64,000 bases of DNA from Emergomyces orientalis (taxonomy: Eukaryota > Ascomycota > Eurotiomycetes > Onygenales > Ajellomycetaceae): assembly GCA_002110485.1 (NCBI GenBank), contig MOWL01000090.1, positions 744,001 to 808,000 of the forward strand. The letters are read 5' to 3'. Made by a program: the position numbers and the translations under genes. Shown here in pieces: positions 12,012-23,590 of the stretch; position 1 is the stretch's first letter, and each line of letters opens with the position of its first letter. Under the pieces are notes generated by a model. That model saw only the letters and a list, made by a program, of their open reading frames with translations, was not told the DNA's origin and made no database searches.

Positions 12012-13390
12012 TCACCGTCCGGGCCTCCTAGGCCTCGCAAATGCCTTTCGGACCTCATCCTTTCGTGGATTCACCAGTTCGGCAATACTGTTGGGTGTGA
12101 TGTCCGTGGGTTCGGACGCCTCAATCTAATTAAAAAACCCGCGAAGTCAGTGATTTGCACATTAAAGCAATGCCCTTCTTTCATATAAGTGTCTTATCAC
12201 ACCCGGCAGAAGACTCATTAAATACCTTATGTGCAACTTCTACGCCCTGCAGACCAGCAAGTTTAACCACGTCATTCCGCGAGCTGGCATGTAACAGGCG
12301 CTCCTTGATTATGGAACCAGATGGACAGGTGTATATGAAGATGACAGCTTCGGGGTCCGGGTAATTATAAAACGTGTACTGAGCCTTTGAGTCTGAGATA
12401 AAGCTTGCAAGGGAATCGGGTCCGACATTCGACTCGATGGATATTAGAGTAAGAGTCTCGGTTGGCACGTCAATAGTCTGGATATTATAACACAAGAGCA
12501 AATTAATATAATAGAATAAATCTCCAGCCAAGCCATATCTCGATTCTAAGAAATGGTAATTCCCGAGTCGTAAGGAAGTTGGGCAATAGGAAATGAAACC
12601 AACTCACCAACCGAATCACTGAACCACTTCCCCGCTCCTGCTGCAATGCCTCTTTCACTCCATCCCCAATTCCAATGTGCAGTTCACTCTCTCCATTTCC
12701 ATTCCCACGTCCAATGGCTCCTCCAATCCCCACATCCCTCCTTCGGGTCATACTCCTCGCTTGCTCCTCTTGCCTCCTAACCTCATTCAACTCCCTCTCC
12801 TCCTTGCCCATCAAATCTTCTCTCCTACTCCCTGCTTCTCCATCCCCCACAACCCCACCGGTCGCCGCATTCTTATCTGCGTCCCTCTCTTTCCAAACGG
12901 CGGTATCAAGAACCTCCTCTGCATCCGCCGCGAAGATGGTGCTGGTGAATTTCTCACTACCAAGTTCGCGGACAAGAGTTGCGCGCGTGCTAGCGAATAA
13001 AGTCTTTGCACGCACGGGTGACGTGGATGGGATGTATGTGACCGCTATGAGGGCGTTGGAACCGGTGGTGCGGCGGAGGATGAGGTAGATGGGAGTTTGG
13101 GGCTGGGTGTGCGGGGCAAGGAGGGGCAGGGAGTTGAAAAAGTTGGCGTCATTGTCAGCAGAGGAGGAGGGGAAAGGAATCTGTTCCAGAGGGATGAGAC
13201 GCTCGGAGGATATTGTTACGGGGAGACAAAAGTGGGAAGGGGTTGAGACGAAGGCATTGAAGGCGTCTTGTAGCTCGGAAGAGACTGGGGAACAGGGGAG
13301 GTGGTGGGCCTGTTAGCGTTTGGGTTTTCTTTGGGGAGAGTAAATGATGAAATGTAGAGTAGAAGATATACCTGATATTCCGGATTGCAT
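12012..13390 (-). CDS. twf1: twinfilin (two ADF-homology domains)
   Basis: Four exons (13372-13390, 12608-13284, 12226-12477, 12012-12125) join to 353 residues, slightly longer than the usual ~330-350. Twinfilin sequesters actin monomers and caps barbed ends. Exon 1 is 19 nt and encodes MQSGIS, the standard fungal twinfilin start. It joins at the second of two nearby AG sites (13285) to give SSELQDAFNAF. The first ADF-H domain spans about residues 8-145 (VRAKTLFASTRATLVRELG is diagnostic). The linker contains the family signature GKEERELNEVRRQEEQARS. The second ADF-H domain follows, with QYTFYNYP and FIYTCPSGS...ERLLHASS. Exon 4 restores the basic C-terminal tail ending ARPRRPGR; reading past its donor gives a false C-terminus. 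The linker is Gly-rich and variable. Confidence 0.94.
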
Positions 13391-14339
13391 GATTGTAGTC
13401 CTCTTTCAATATATGAAAGTGTCTTAAAATTGTTGTACAATGTAGTTTTGTTACGGTGGGTAGAGGGAGGATAAGATGACACGCTGGGTAGACACCATCC
13501 AGTTGAGCTAACTAAGCCTCAGCTCTCCAAAACTACCCCTCTTTTTTACCTTAGCTGTCCACGTCTTATGTTTTGTCACCCAAGCCTGAAATCCAATGAT
13601 TGTTATATATATCGAATCCTTGCCCTTTTATGATTTATGTTATTGTTCCACTGTTAAAATATTTAAAGTATGGTTTTTAGCTGACCGAAATGTTAAATAA
13701 CCCTTTTGAGTCATTAAACTATCAACAAAATGCCAAATCCTATGTGGGTGGCAGAACTTCGCCCAATACTACGACCCATTCAACTACTATGGAGGGATTT
13801 AGAATCTATAGCCACCGATAGCACCCTCCAGCTTCCTCTGATGGATGTTGAAAGGGAAATGTACCCCTCACGTACCAACATCAAAATGTCATATAGATTC
13901 TATACCTATATATATATATACATATGCCCATATGGTATGTACATGTATGTATGTACTGTACAAGCAATGCCAAAATCTATCGATACAGGAATGAATTTTG
14001 CTTTGCTCCAGAGAAAGCAGAAAAGTAAGAGAAACAAAAAAATAAAAAAATAAGGGGACAGGAAACAACAATAGCGCTAATATCCACAAAAGAAATCGGA
14101 TATCTATCTAATGCAATAGAGCCCAACAAAATGGAAAAGGAAACCTGGGGAGGAATCTTTAAGGGAATCAACATGCTAGCTCATATATAGCCCATATCTG
14201 CAGTGGAAAGGGCAGCCAATCACCGCATGCTTGGTTAGAGCGGTAAGGCAACCTCCGCCACAGTTTCCTGCTACTGATAATTTCGAGGTGATTTCTCTCG
14301 ATATCCAGTGCAGATACTCATAGACAACCAGGTCACAAG
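13391..14339. other. intergenic, AT-rich with (TA)n tract
   Basis: This lies between the start of twinfilin and the end of the carrier gene. It contains a short TA microsatellite around 13905-13922 and no recognisable gene. Confidence 0.5.
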
Positions 14340-15636
14340 TTACTCATTATACTTGTTGCCGCCCACGATCGACCAGTTCGACCGCTCGAGGCGCTCTTTT
14401 ATATACTCATACACGGTAAACGTAACGGCCTGACCGGGGGCAACACGCATGACGCGAGGCGTGATACCCTTATAGAACGCCCTGGCTCCTTCTTGCTTGA
14501 ACATCTCGCTCGAAATGGCCGTAATACGTGAAAGAGCAGTTTGACCGGGTTCAGCAGGGGTTTTTTGCAGACGGGTTTTGATCGTATCGATGGGCGCATT
14601 AGAGAAGGGACCCATAGCTCCGGAAATCAATCCAATAACCATGGTCTGGTAGCTGGGAAGTTCCCTGTCGGAATATTGGGGCTGCCATTTTTGAAGAAGT
14701 GACTTGAGTTCTGAGTATGCAGTGAAGTTGGCGGCTTGGTTGGTACCTTGTCGAAGGGCAGTGAGGGAGACACCGCGGTAAAGAGCGCCGAAGCCCTCTT
14801 CCTTGACAACGGTGAGAAGAGCGTGTGGTGCGCTGCGGTATTTGGGAGCGTCGAGAGGATCAGCTAAACTGTGCTGTTGCGCCTGGAGACGAATCTTGAT
14901 AACTTCCATGGGCGTGACGACTGCGACGGCTTCTGTGACACCAGCGGCAAGGCCAGCTACAGTCGGGAGATGTATTGTAAGTAATGTTGAGCGAGGAAAC
15001 AAAGGAACAAAGTTCCCATTATATGTTAATCTTGATCTAACGTACCAAGCATGTTAGCGGAGCCGGAAAGGTGCCCGGTCTCTTTATTACAGAGAGCCTG
15101 CTTGTACCACCCGTACGATGTGAATCGAATGGCCATCTTCGGCACTATTCCGCTCAAAACGGCACCAAGACCCTTATATAAACCGAGAGCCGTTTCTCTC
15201 CTTACGATTTCCTTTCCAGTCGCAATGAACCCACGTGCTTTTACCTGAACCCGTATCCGTCAGTCTGAAAAACGCATTCGTAGTTTCCAACTCCAAACAA
15301 AGTAGATGAGAGCTTACCCCTGGTGCCCGCGCTCTTTTCGACAGTTGCATTCGCACCTTAACGGTATCTAAACAAGAAGAAAATGAGCCCAAGTCCAGTG
15401 CGCACCTAAAATTGCGAGGCTTCAACCAGAGACGAAAATAAGGAAAAATCCATACCTAGAGGATGGCACACAAGCGCTTCCATCATTCCAGCCGTACCAC
15501 CAGCTATCCACTCAGTCAGTCACAATTGCGCCCGAAGCTGGCTTTTGGTGGGAGGGTTATGGAACAAACCAATTAAGTTGGTGGCCGCTGAGGCGGGCTT
15601 TTTCCCATTGGGACCGTTTACATTCTTTGCAGACAT
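14340..15636 (-). CDS. acr1: mitochondrial succinate/fumarate carrier
   Basis: Five exons (15570-15636, 15456-15503, 15318-15367, 15046-15244, 14340-14956) join to 326 residues, the normal size of a mitochondrial carrier. The three carrier repeats each show the Px[DE]xx[KR] signature: HPLDTVKVRMQ, TPMEVIKIRLQAQ and APIDTIKTRLQ. Among carriers the closest match I recognise is yeast Sfc1/Acr1: LYKGLGAVLSGIVPKMAIRF, GVSLTALRQGTNQ, ISGAMGPFSNAP and YKGITPRVMRVAPGQAVTFTVYEY are its characteristic segments. This protein exchanges cytosolic succinate for matrix fumarate in the inner membrane. It links the glyoxylate cycle to gluconeogenesis and is needed for growth on C2 compounds. Regulation by acetate-responsive factors is expected from the family but no site was identified here. 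Confidence 0.94.
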
Positions 15637-17586
15637 GTTGATATGTTTGTGAAGGAGTGGAGAGGAGACGAAAGGAGGGGAGAGGCGAAAAGAATGTAAG
15701 GGGGTTTCAAGGTCCCCGAACTGCTATCCTTAAACGTGGGGTTTTCAATCTCTATGTTTTGGCAATACAATTGACTGAGGAAAAGAAAAGAGTACTATTA
15801 AAACCTGGCAGAGGAAAAAGGATGAGTCAAAAAATGCAAAAGAGCTGTCTATCAGAGAAGCCGAGGAAGATAATTAAAATGAAAAAAAAGGCACAATAAG
15901 CTTTTCTACAACAAGAGGCGGAAACAACACCATAAAATAACCAGGACGGAAATTTGAAAATAACGATCCAACAGATGGAGATACTGGGAGCTAAAAATGA
16001 TGCAAAAAAGCGTAAGCCCTATTTTTCAATGCTCCCGTAATTATTTGCGTAGCTAAATACGCAGCCCCGAACAACCGGGAAGCGGGATTATTTCGTGGTG
16101 CGGGTTTGTGGACGAGCGGAAGAACAGAGGGGCCATCTGAAAAGCAGGGTCAAGGAAAAACCATTTCAAGCTACAACAAACAGCTTGGAAATATTCTTAA
16201 AAAAAGCGAAGGCAAAAATAAATTATTTGATGGGCATATGACGATGATATCAACTGCATTACTAGGTACAGTACTACTACTGCTACCTTCGCCTTAGGTC
16301 ACTGGTAATATTAATGAGGTCGAAAATGTTCCCATCGTCAGTCCCGAGGTCCAACGAACAAAGCTGGAGGTACGCCCCTAACAATTCCGTCAGCAGACGC
16401 GAGCAGGGCCTGCTTGACCGTTCCCAGATCTCATTCTCAATGATAGTTAAATGGCATGTGAGTGCATGCCCCCGTAACTACCCCAGAAATGACTTAATAT
16501 CATTCGTGATTTTTATAGACCAGCTCATTTTCCTTCCCTCTTCACATGCCTCAAAAGCGCCAGCAAAAAAAAAAAAAAGAAAAAAGATACAACCATTGTA
16601 ATCCAGTTTAGGGCTCGCTCGTCATGCTTTTGACCCATGGATGGGGTTTAGGGCGGGCATGCGAAGCGCCCTTAATGTTTCTTTTTTCTGCGGGGCATTA
16701 TTCCACATTTTGGTTTTGTTGGCGAAAACGGGTAATCTCGGGGTTCGCGGGGAACTCTGTTTCGCCGCAGTTTTGCCGAGCGAATGACTAAATATTTAGG
16801 TAAGGCAACACAGCCTGCCTCCCTTGGAAGTACCGTGTGCGCTAGAAATATATGGGAAGTGACTTCATTTTTATGAGCCGCTGGATTGCCGCCTGGCTTG
16901 CCCAAGAAAATGCCGAGGTTGAACTTGCCCGATGTCGGCTGAGATAGCAAATTGAGGCTGTTGAGCAAAACCAGAAGGACTCCAATGAGAGGGGAGGAGC
17001 AGAGATTTTGAAAACAGATATTTCAACTACTTCGTGCTGTGGTTGGAGTAGATATCGGAGCTACGGATAAATGGAGTCATACGGTATGGGAATAGATGTG
17101 TAAAAGGAATGGAGCAGCTAGTTCGTAAAAAGTTTCGGTTATTTTGTTTGATTTTTTGAATTTTGGTGGAGGGAGCTCTTCGCAAACAAGGAAGCTAGCA
17201 GCTGGCGCAAAAATGTCAGAATCTAATCAGATAATCAGACGCACTGCCTCCCCATAAGTTTTAATTCTTTCCCAAGCCAGGTTGTTGATACGCTAGGCCC
17301 AATCTGACTTGCAAAAAGGATTCAAACTCGATGTGAGGCGTTATAGTCAATCAGATAGCCAGCTTGCTTAAGGCTCTTAAAAAGCGTCCAGTTTCTGAAG
17401 TTCTATAGCCTCCTGCCGCGTACAATTGCATTAGTTGTGCTGTACAAAATATTTTTTTGAGCTCCCACGGTTCTTACCCGCATTTCCCAAACATTTGTCC
17501 ACACGATTTAGATCTCAGCCAAAGCCTAATTTGGATTAGTGGCCACTCACTTCCTTTCCCTGAAGGCTAATCCATCTCTGCGTTCC

Positions 17587-17615
17587 GAAATATACGGAGT
17601 TCCTCCGTATATTTC
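17587..17615. repeat. perfect 13-bp inverted repeat, 3-nt loop
   Basis: The arms at 17587-17599 and 17603-17615 are perfect reverse complements (GAAATATACGGAG and its complement) separated by three bases. It lies in the middle of a gene-free stretch, so it is not an obvious terminator of an annotated gene. Confidence 0.6.
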
Positions 17616-18533
17616 ATGGCTCGGGCAATGTGTGAAGCAGCTCGGGGCCTGCATTAACGTTAAAGCTGCCGAGCCTGACGGCTGTAGGAGTAAAGATATG
17701 GCTGGAAATAGTAGCGTAGAAACGCATCCGGAAGAACACGTTGGTAGCCACCCGGGGAAGACAATCTGTCCATTCAGATCGAGCTCTCTAAGGGCGTATT
17801 AGGTTGGGTAACCTTCGAGAGCCAAGTCCAACGCTTTCATACGAATGATAGTCCTTCTCGGACGTGACGGGTGGAGGGAAGTGATCAAATGGTAAGAATA
17901 ACTCTCATCGTTTGACGTCCGTTTTTCCTCGAAAATGGAAACCGAAACCCTTTGGGCAATTCCCTTGATGGGTAACTATTGAAATTAGTATGGCAAAGCG
18001 TTTATCCGCTTTCGTGCATTGTATGTTGTGACACCAAATATCTGGCACGCGTCTCATCAAGTGGCAATTCTTATCACACGGCCAAGCCTGTTGTAGAGTG
18101 CTTAGAACGCGTTGATTTAAAAGGATGTCCTTTTTGTTCTACTCATCAGATTCATAATTCTGCATGCCAACTGCAAGCCACGACTTTCTTTAGGGAACCG
18201 GAATCTGTAGATCGACTGGAGGCAACAGACAGCGGCAGTGAGAAGGGTATGGTATCGTGGATCCGGAGTAGAATCGGGCAAACAAAAAATTATCTCACTG
18301 ATCCTTGAATAAAGCTCTCCCACCGCTGTATTCATGTCGTGATCCTATGCATTGTGAGGATTGAATATTGCATCGCAGCTCACATGGCATAATCAATGCG
18401 TGGCAGGTTTAAATGGAGGATCAGACGGGGAAAAATCAGTCTTTTTTTATATATTGCCCTGGTTTACCTTATAATGTAAAACCTTCTCGTTTTGAAAGTA
18501 TTTTTTTAATGATTGATGGTTTTCAGGTGGTTG

Positions 18534-18554
18534 ATGATGATGATGATGATGGTG
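18534..18554. repeat. (GAT)n trinucleotide microsatellite
   Basis: A run of about seven GAT/ATG units precedes a short GGT variant run. It lies in the gene-free stretch upstream of the transporter gene. Confidence 0.6.
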
Positions 18555-19292
18555 GTGATTGACGTTATACCCCTTTCCCACCAATCAGGGGAGCATGAAA
18601 CTTTAATTCTTCGTCAGATATTGAATTCATCCAAAACATCATCACATTCAGCTCTCTTTCGATCCCACCACTCTACTGTGCTCCCGATGTGCGGGGAAAG
18701 GATCTGGAGACGGGGAGAAATATCTGGCACATCTCTCCACATAACCCCCAACTAGTCGCTGCTTAATCTGCGACTAGATCAGCGCCAGCATCCAAGATGC
18801 AGTGGCAAGTTAAAAGCCCACATCCGGCGCATCCTCTCTGGCATTCGCGTTTTTCTTTCCATTTTCCGATTCTTTCTTTCCCAAGGTCATCAAAAAGAGA
18901 GTAAGGGAGTCCCTGCTCTTTTGGTTTTTTGCGAAACCCTAACCTGCTTAGACATATAGAATCCCCGAGTGGGAAATTGTGTCGTTGGTATCCTATTACA
19001 CCCCATGTTTCCCCGTAGGAATCAATACATGGATATTCTTCTGACGCATTTCTGACCACGGCATTAGCACCCATAAATGCGAGCTGGTCTTGGCAATAAT
19101 GTTTTGATAGGGATAGGAGCGGGGAATATCATTATATTTTCCCCCTGGGAAGGAATTGAATACACGAATCCAACTGGCGGAGAGGGGATATAAAGACATA
19201 CTGAACCCCAAAATACGACCGATGTTTGTCCTGCCATAGAGAATTTATTCATTTAAAGCAAAGAGAAACGTACCATCGGAAATATTCCAGCC

Positions 19293-20844
19293 ATGGGACC
19301 CCGATCCATTTCCCCACCGCCGCCAAGGGAAGCAAAAAAGTCGCTCACCACAACTATTTTCAAATTCATTCTTCATCAGTGGCTCCTAATCGGCTTCGGT
19401 GTTGGCTGCGTGCTCGCATACTACTTCCCGGAGGTCGGCAAGCATGGCGGCATCATTAAAGCCGAGTACTCTGTCCTCTATGGCGCTGTGGCCCTCATTT
19501 TTCTAATAAGCGGCCTCTCGATCCCTAAGGATAAGCTACTCAAGCACCTGTTGAATTACCGCCTGCACCTCCAGGTCCAAGGAGTCTCTTTTTTGGTGAT
19601 CCCCGCCATAATGACCGGACTGGTGCGTCTGATAGATGCTACGGACCGTGCAGAAAAGGTTGATAGGTCTGTGTTGGCTGGATATATAATACTGGCTTGC
19701 CTACCAACCACTATTGCGTCTAATGTGGTGATGACTCGAGCCGCAGGTGGAGATGAAGCGGCGTCGTTGGTCGAGGTGTTTATAGCGAATATCTTGGGAC
19801 CATTCGTAACGCCTGGTTGGGCGGTGGCGTTAATGCCCAAGTCTACAGCATTTGATGTGTGGAAGGAGTCGAACGGTGATTTACAAGGGATGTACCAGAG
19901 CGTGTTTAAGGGGCTGGGACTAAGTGTTTTCTTGCCGTTGGCGGTGGGCCAGCTTGTTCGATGGAAGTGGGCGGAGAGGACGGCGTGGGTGATGGAGACG
20001 TTTTATTTGGCAAAATTGAGTACCGCATGCTTGATTTTGGTTTTTTGGTGAGTCCGCCTTGAGTGCTTTCTCACCCTGCATAGATAAATGTTGTGTGGGG
20101 AAAGATACACCTGTGGAAACCTATGTATGCCATTTCATCCCTCTTTTCTAATATTCTTTTACCATATATAGGGCTAGTTTTTCAACCTGCTTCGCAACTG
20201 GCGCCCTCGAATCGCTCAGTCACGAAACAATCGTCTTCGTCACGCTCTTTAACGTATTTTTCTACATCTCCCTCACATGTCTCAGCTTTATTATCGCATA
20301 TCCCCCTTCCGCTCTCATACCCCGGGCAAAACCCACGAGTATCACCACATCCACAACAACAGTAATAATACCAAAGAAAGCGAAACTACACTCCTTTCTA
20401 TATTCCATCCTTTCCCACCTCATCAAGCAAACACCCCCGCTCGAAACCATCGCCATCTGCTTTTGTGGCCCGGCGAAGACCACGAGCCTTGGCATTCCCA
20501 TGCTCTACGCCATGTACCCTACGGTAGATCTGCGCCTTGTCGCTAAGCTAACCGTCCCAGTCATCTTGTATACGACGGAGCAAATCTTTTGTGCACATTT
20601 TATGGTCTATTTGTTTAAGAGGTGGGGGAAAAGGAGGGAGGCAGAGTGGAAAGGAAAGGAGAACAGGAGGCAGGGGGAAAGAAATGGGCAGGGGGCTGGT
20701 TGCGAACAGGAGCATGCGAGTGTGAGTACTCCGGTCAGTGGATCGAATGAGGAAATGCATGGGGGCTTGAATGGGTGTGATGATGTCGCCGTTGCTGTTG
20801 ATGTTGAGCAGGGAGAAAAAGGGGTAGGTAAGGAGAGCGGGTGA
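19293..20844 (+). CDS. SLC10A7/Rch1-like bile acid:Na+ symporter family
   Basis: Two exons (19293-20047, 20172-20844) join to 475 residues. The family (SBF-like, SLC10A7; yeast Rch1) has about ten membrane helices and in Candida and Saccharomyces Rch1 limits plasma-membrane calcium uptake. Visible support includes LIGFGVGCVLAYYFPEVG, LIFLISGLSIPKD, LACLPTTIASNVVMTRAAGGDEAAS and ANILGPFVTP. Exon 2 adds FCGPAKTTSLGIPM, a conserved family segment. The intron follows codon 251 within a Trp codon. The C-terminal ~90 residues after the last helix are hydrophilic and low complexity (Arg/Glu/Gly-rich), likely cytosolic and poorly conserved. Transport substrate is not predictable; a calcium-homeostasis role is inferred from Rch1. 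Confidence 0.92.
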
Positions 20845-21441
20845 TTTTTTGAATTTGGCTGTACTTGCTTTGTTTTCCTTTGTTAAGGAATATTTACGTA
20901 CGTATATATATTAGATTGATCGGCTTGAATTGAATTTTTTGGGAAGGAAGGGAAGATGGTGAACGACGGGCGCGGATTTAATTATTAACAGGGAGACACC
21001 GGCGTTTCAAGAGAATGTGGTTGGGAAAGGGATTTAAAGGATTATTTTCATGTGAGATGAAATCAAAATACTAGGTAACGGGACGGACGAATCAGACGGA
21101 AGCCCAAGGTGGAGGGGAAAGGCGTCGGATGGATTTGTTGACATAGTACCATGGAAATCTATGCCCCGGATAGACATTTGGAATATCTTTAGGAATTCGC
21201 TTCTTTGACGCAATAGTATTCATTCACTCGAAAATTATAAGAGATTATATAACCTATGTACAGAAATGCAGACCACGAAAAACGGCCAGAGTGAGGAAGC
21301 AAAACCAAATACAAAGAAAAAAGGAGGCATGTAATTAAACTTCGAAACTGCCCTTCTCCTACTATACACATAACCGGATGTAGCCATACTAAAGAAATTA
21401 GATCTAGATAGAAAAGTATGTGCATCGAATCTTCTCCTCTG
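20845..21441. other. convergent 3' intergenic region
   Basis: This stretch lies between the transporter and the peroxin 26 gene, which converge. No gene was seen; it contains AT-rich 3' flank sequence. Confidence 0.5.
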
Positions 21442-22898
21442 CTATATATAACTAACTTTAACGCCCATACCTACGGTGCCGCGAATTTTTTGCCATCCAG
21501 AATCCGTGATTCTGCGGAGCCGATTTCGTGCATCTGCGCGACTGAGCGCCATGAAAACGCCGAAGACAACTAGAATCGTACGCAAAAATGATAGTGGATT
21601 CGCAGACATGGAACGGCCCATGTTCTTGAGAAGTGTGAGTAGCAAATTGGCAAGCATGCGCATTTGCCTAATGACCGGTTTTGGCTTGTCAGCTTTCTTA
21701 ATTTGTTTCGACGATTCAGTTGCTCGACCTGCCGCTGTCGCCGGAACTGATGCTCTACCACCCTTTGTTGCGGGTTTAAGATTTCGATTTTTGGCTGAAG
21801 AAGGAGAGCCGGCATTTGGATTTCCATTCTCGATTCCATAGTCGACTTCACTGCTTGTTCTTCGATGGCCGTTCATCACTTTTGCGGTATGAGATTTCTC
21901 CGCAACGGCCTTTTGCTCTGCTGCCAGTCTTCTCTGTTCCTCCTCCTCTTGTTGCTGGCGTTCTAATTCCGCTTCTTTTTCCCGCTGGAGTTCTGCGGCC
22001 CGTAACGCGCCTTGCTCTTTTTCCTCTCGTAGATTTTCTAACGTTTGCAGGAAGGCATCTTTCCGCTCATCATCCAGAACCTCACTTAAGCTGATGAACT
22101 CTTTGGCGTAGTCCCATTCATCGTTTCTAGGGAGGACATGGAGAGTGAAGAGCTCTAATATCCGGACCCGCGCTGACAGGTCTTTAGGTGTATCTGTCCC
22201 ATTCGCACGCGATGCTCTTTGTTTTCGCTTTCCGGTGGGCGAATTCTCTATATGAGCTGCGATGTCAAGATCGGGTTGACCGTACGAGGATAGGTAATTT
22301 TCGAGCCGCTGCTGATTGAGCTTCTGCGACGGGGAATGAGTAAGAAGAAGCGTAGCGCTGTATGATAATAATTATAAGTCAGCGCTGTTAAATCATTTGA
22401 AGCATCAGTTCATGCTTGATTATTATCGACAACTCACATGTTATAAACAACATCCGCATCTATAGAACCATCCCTGCCTCCATATCCCACTTGCGAGACG
22501 GTGTTCCAGAGCTCACCATCGCGGACTTTGGAAGCCAGAGCTTTCCATTCCTTTTGCCCAAATTGCTTTCTTCCCTCCTCGGCCCCAAGTTCGATAATGG
22601 CATTGAGGATGGAGATGTAGAGGTTCCAGACCTTTATGCGCATATTACTCGACGCTGTGGCGATTGGAGCAGGGCCATCCTGCTGATCATCTTGCAATGA
22701 GGGGGGAGTGATAATGGGCCCAACAACAGATAACGCTTCTTGTAACCGTCGTGTGAGGAATAGCTGCGAGGACTGCTTGTAGGCCTGGGATATTTGTTTA
22801 GAGGACGACAGGGATAGGGAGGAAGTGGAGGACGAGAGGCGTGGCGGCTTTGAAGTGCCCTGGAGGCTATTATTCTCTGACATCATGTAAGTCTCCAA
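21442..22898 (-). CDS. pex26: peroxin 26 (Pex26/Pex15-type AAA receptor)
   Basis: Two exons (22438-22898, 21442-22357) join to 458 residues. Filamentous-fungal Pex26 is a tail-anchored peroxisomal membrane protein that recruits the Pex1-Pex6 ATPase for recycling of the import receptor Pex5. The N-terminal part has the family pattern SLSLSSSKQISQAYKQ, LFLTRRLQEAL and MRIKVWNLYISILNAI. A Glu/Gln/Arg-rich coiled coil lies around residues 250-300, followed by a basic, low-complexity linker. A single hydrophobic helix (PLSFLRTILVVFGVFMALS, about residues 406-424) near the C-terminus gives the tail anchor, with a short basic tail after it. The start may be one of the internal Met residues (MMSENN at 22886 or 22883) rather than the first ATG; homologues tend to begin MSxEN. 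Confidence 0.85.
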
Positions 22899-23590
22899 AA
22901 TGTTGATATCGAAATGCTATGAGAGAAATTGCGATACAGGCGACTGAAGCAAGATGTAGCAAGTTAGTAGAGAAAGAAACCTGGCAGGGTTCAGAGATAC
23001 TGTCGTTCAAGTTATTGCGGTTCGGGTTGGCCGAGCTTCCTCTCGCCGTAGCTAGTTACAACATCCTCGGTCGAATGCGGATCACGAGATCTCGATCCCC
23101 GTCTTATTTTCTTTCTTCTACAGCAACATTTACTGCAGTGAATACTAACTATCCAGGTGCCTTTGATACAGATCCATTGGCTCCTTCCCCATATTAATTG
23201 CAATTATGCTGTAGACAAAGGGCTTTTAGCTTTTCTTGCCAGGTCTACTTGCTAAATACTAGATGGATTTCTTTTATGATGGGAAATTCACACTGATGGA
23301 CGATTCCCTAGTTACCAGTGACAGGTTTAGCTCATAAAGACTCTTTTTCTGATAAAGTAGCAATATTCTCATCTCTTGTTTGTGTTATTCACACTCTGAG
23401 TCCTGCACACAAATAGACACGTTTTAATTGGCCTCTACTTTAATACCATCCTTTTACTCTTGGATTTGCCCTAAGTTTCCGATTGATTCCTTGATCTAGG
23501 GGTGAGCCCTGAGGAGCTCAACTCTCCCTGAGTCCACGGGACCCGCTGCTTTCTGCTCCTATATCTGAGCCGTATGCTTGTTTACTAGAT
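22899..23590. promoter_or_regulatory. divergent promoter, pex26 and PARN-like gene
   Basis: This 692-bp stretch separates divergent genes. No recognised regulatory site and no extra gene stood out. Confidence 0.35.

Larger units (their letters stand above)
15637..19292. other. 3.7-kb gene-free stretch
   Basis: No frame here resembles a known protein, and the longest ones (109 codons at 17979-18308; 98 on the minus strand at 16672-16968) look accidental. It holds short A-rich runs, a perfect inverted repeat at 17587-17615, and a (GAT)n microsatellite at about 18534-18554. The last few hundred bases must include the promoter of the transporter at 19293. Confidence 0.45.

Noticed and set aside
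12675..13088. 137-codon plus-strand frame
   Set aside because: Antisense to twinfilin exon 2, whose identity is certain.
13216..13482. Alternative twinfilin acceptor at 13310 giving a Pro-rich N-terminus
   Set aside because: It would put exon 2 in the wrong frame; the AG at 13285 gives the conserved MQSGIS-x-SSELQDAF start.
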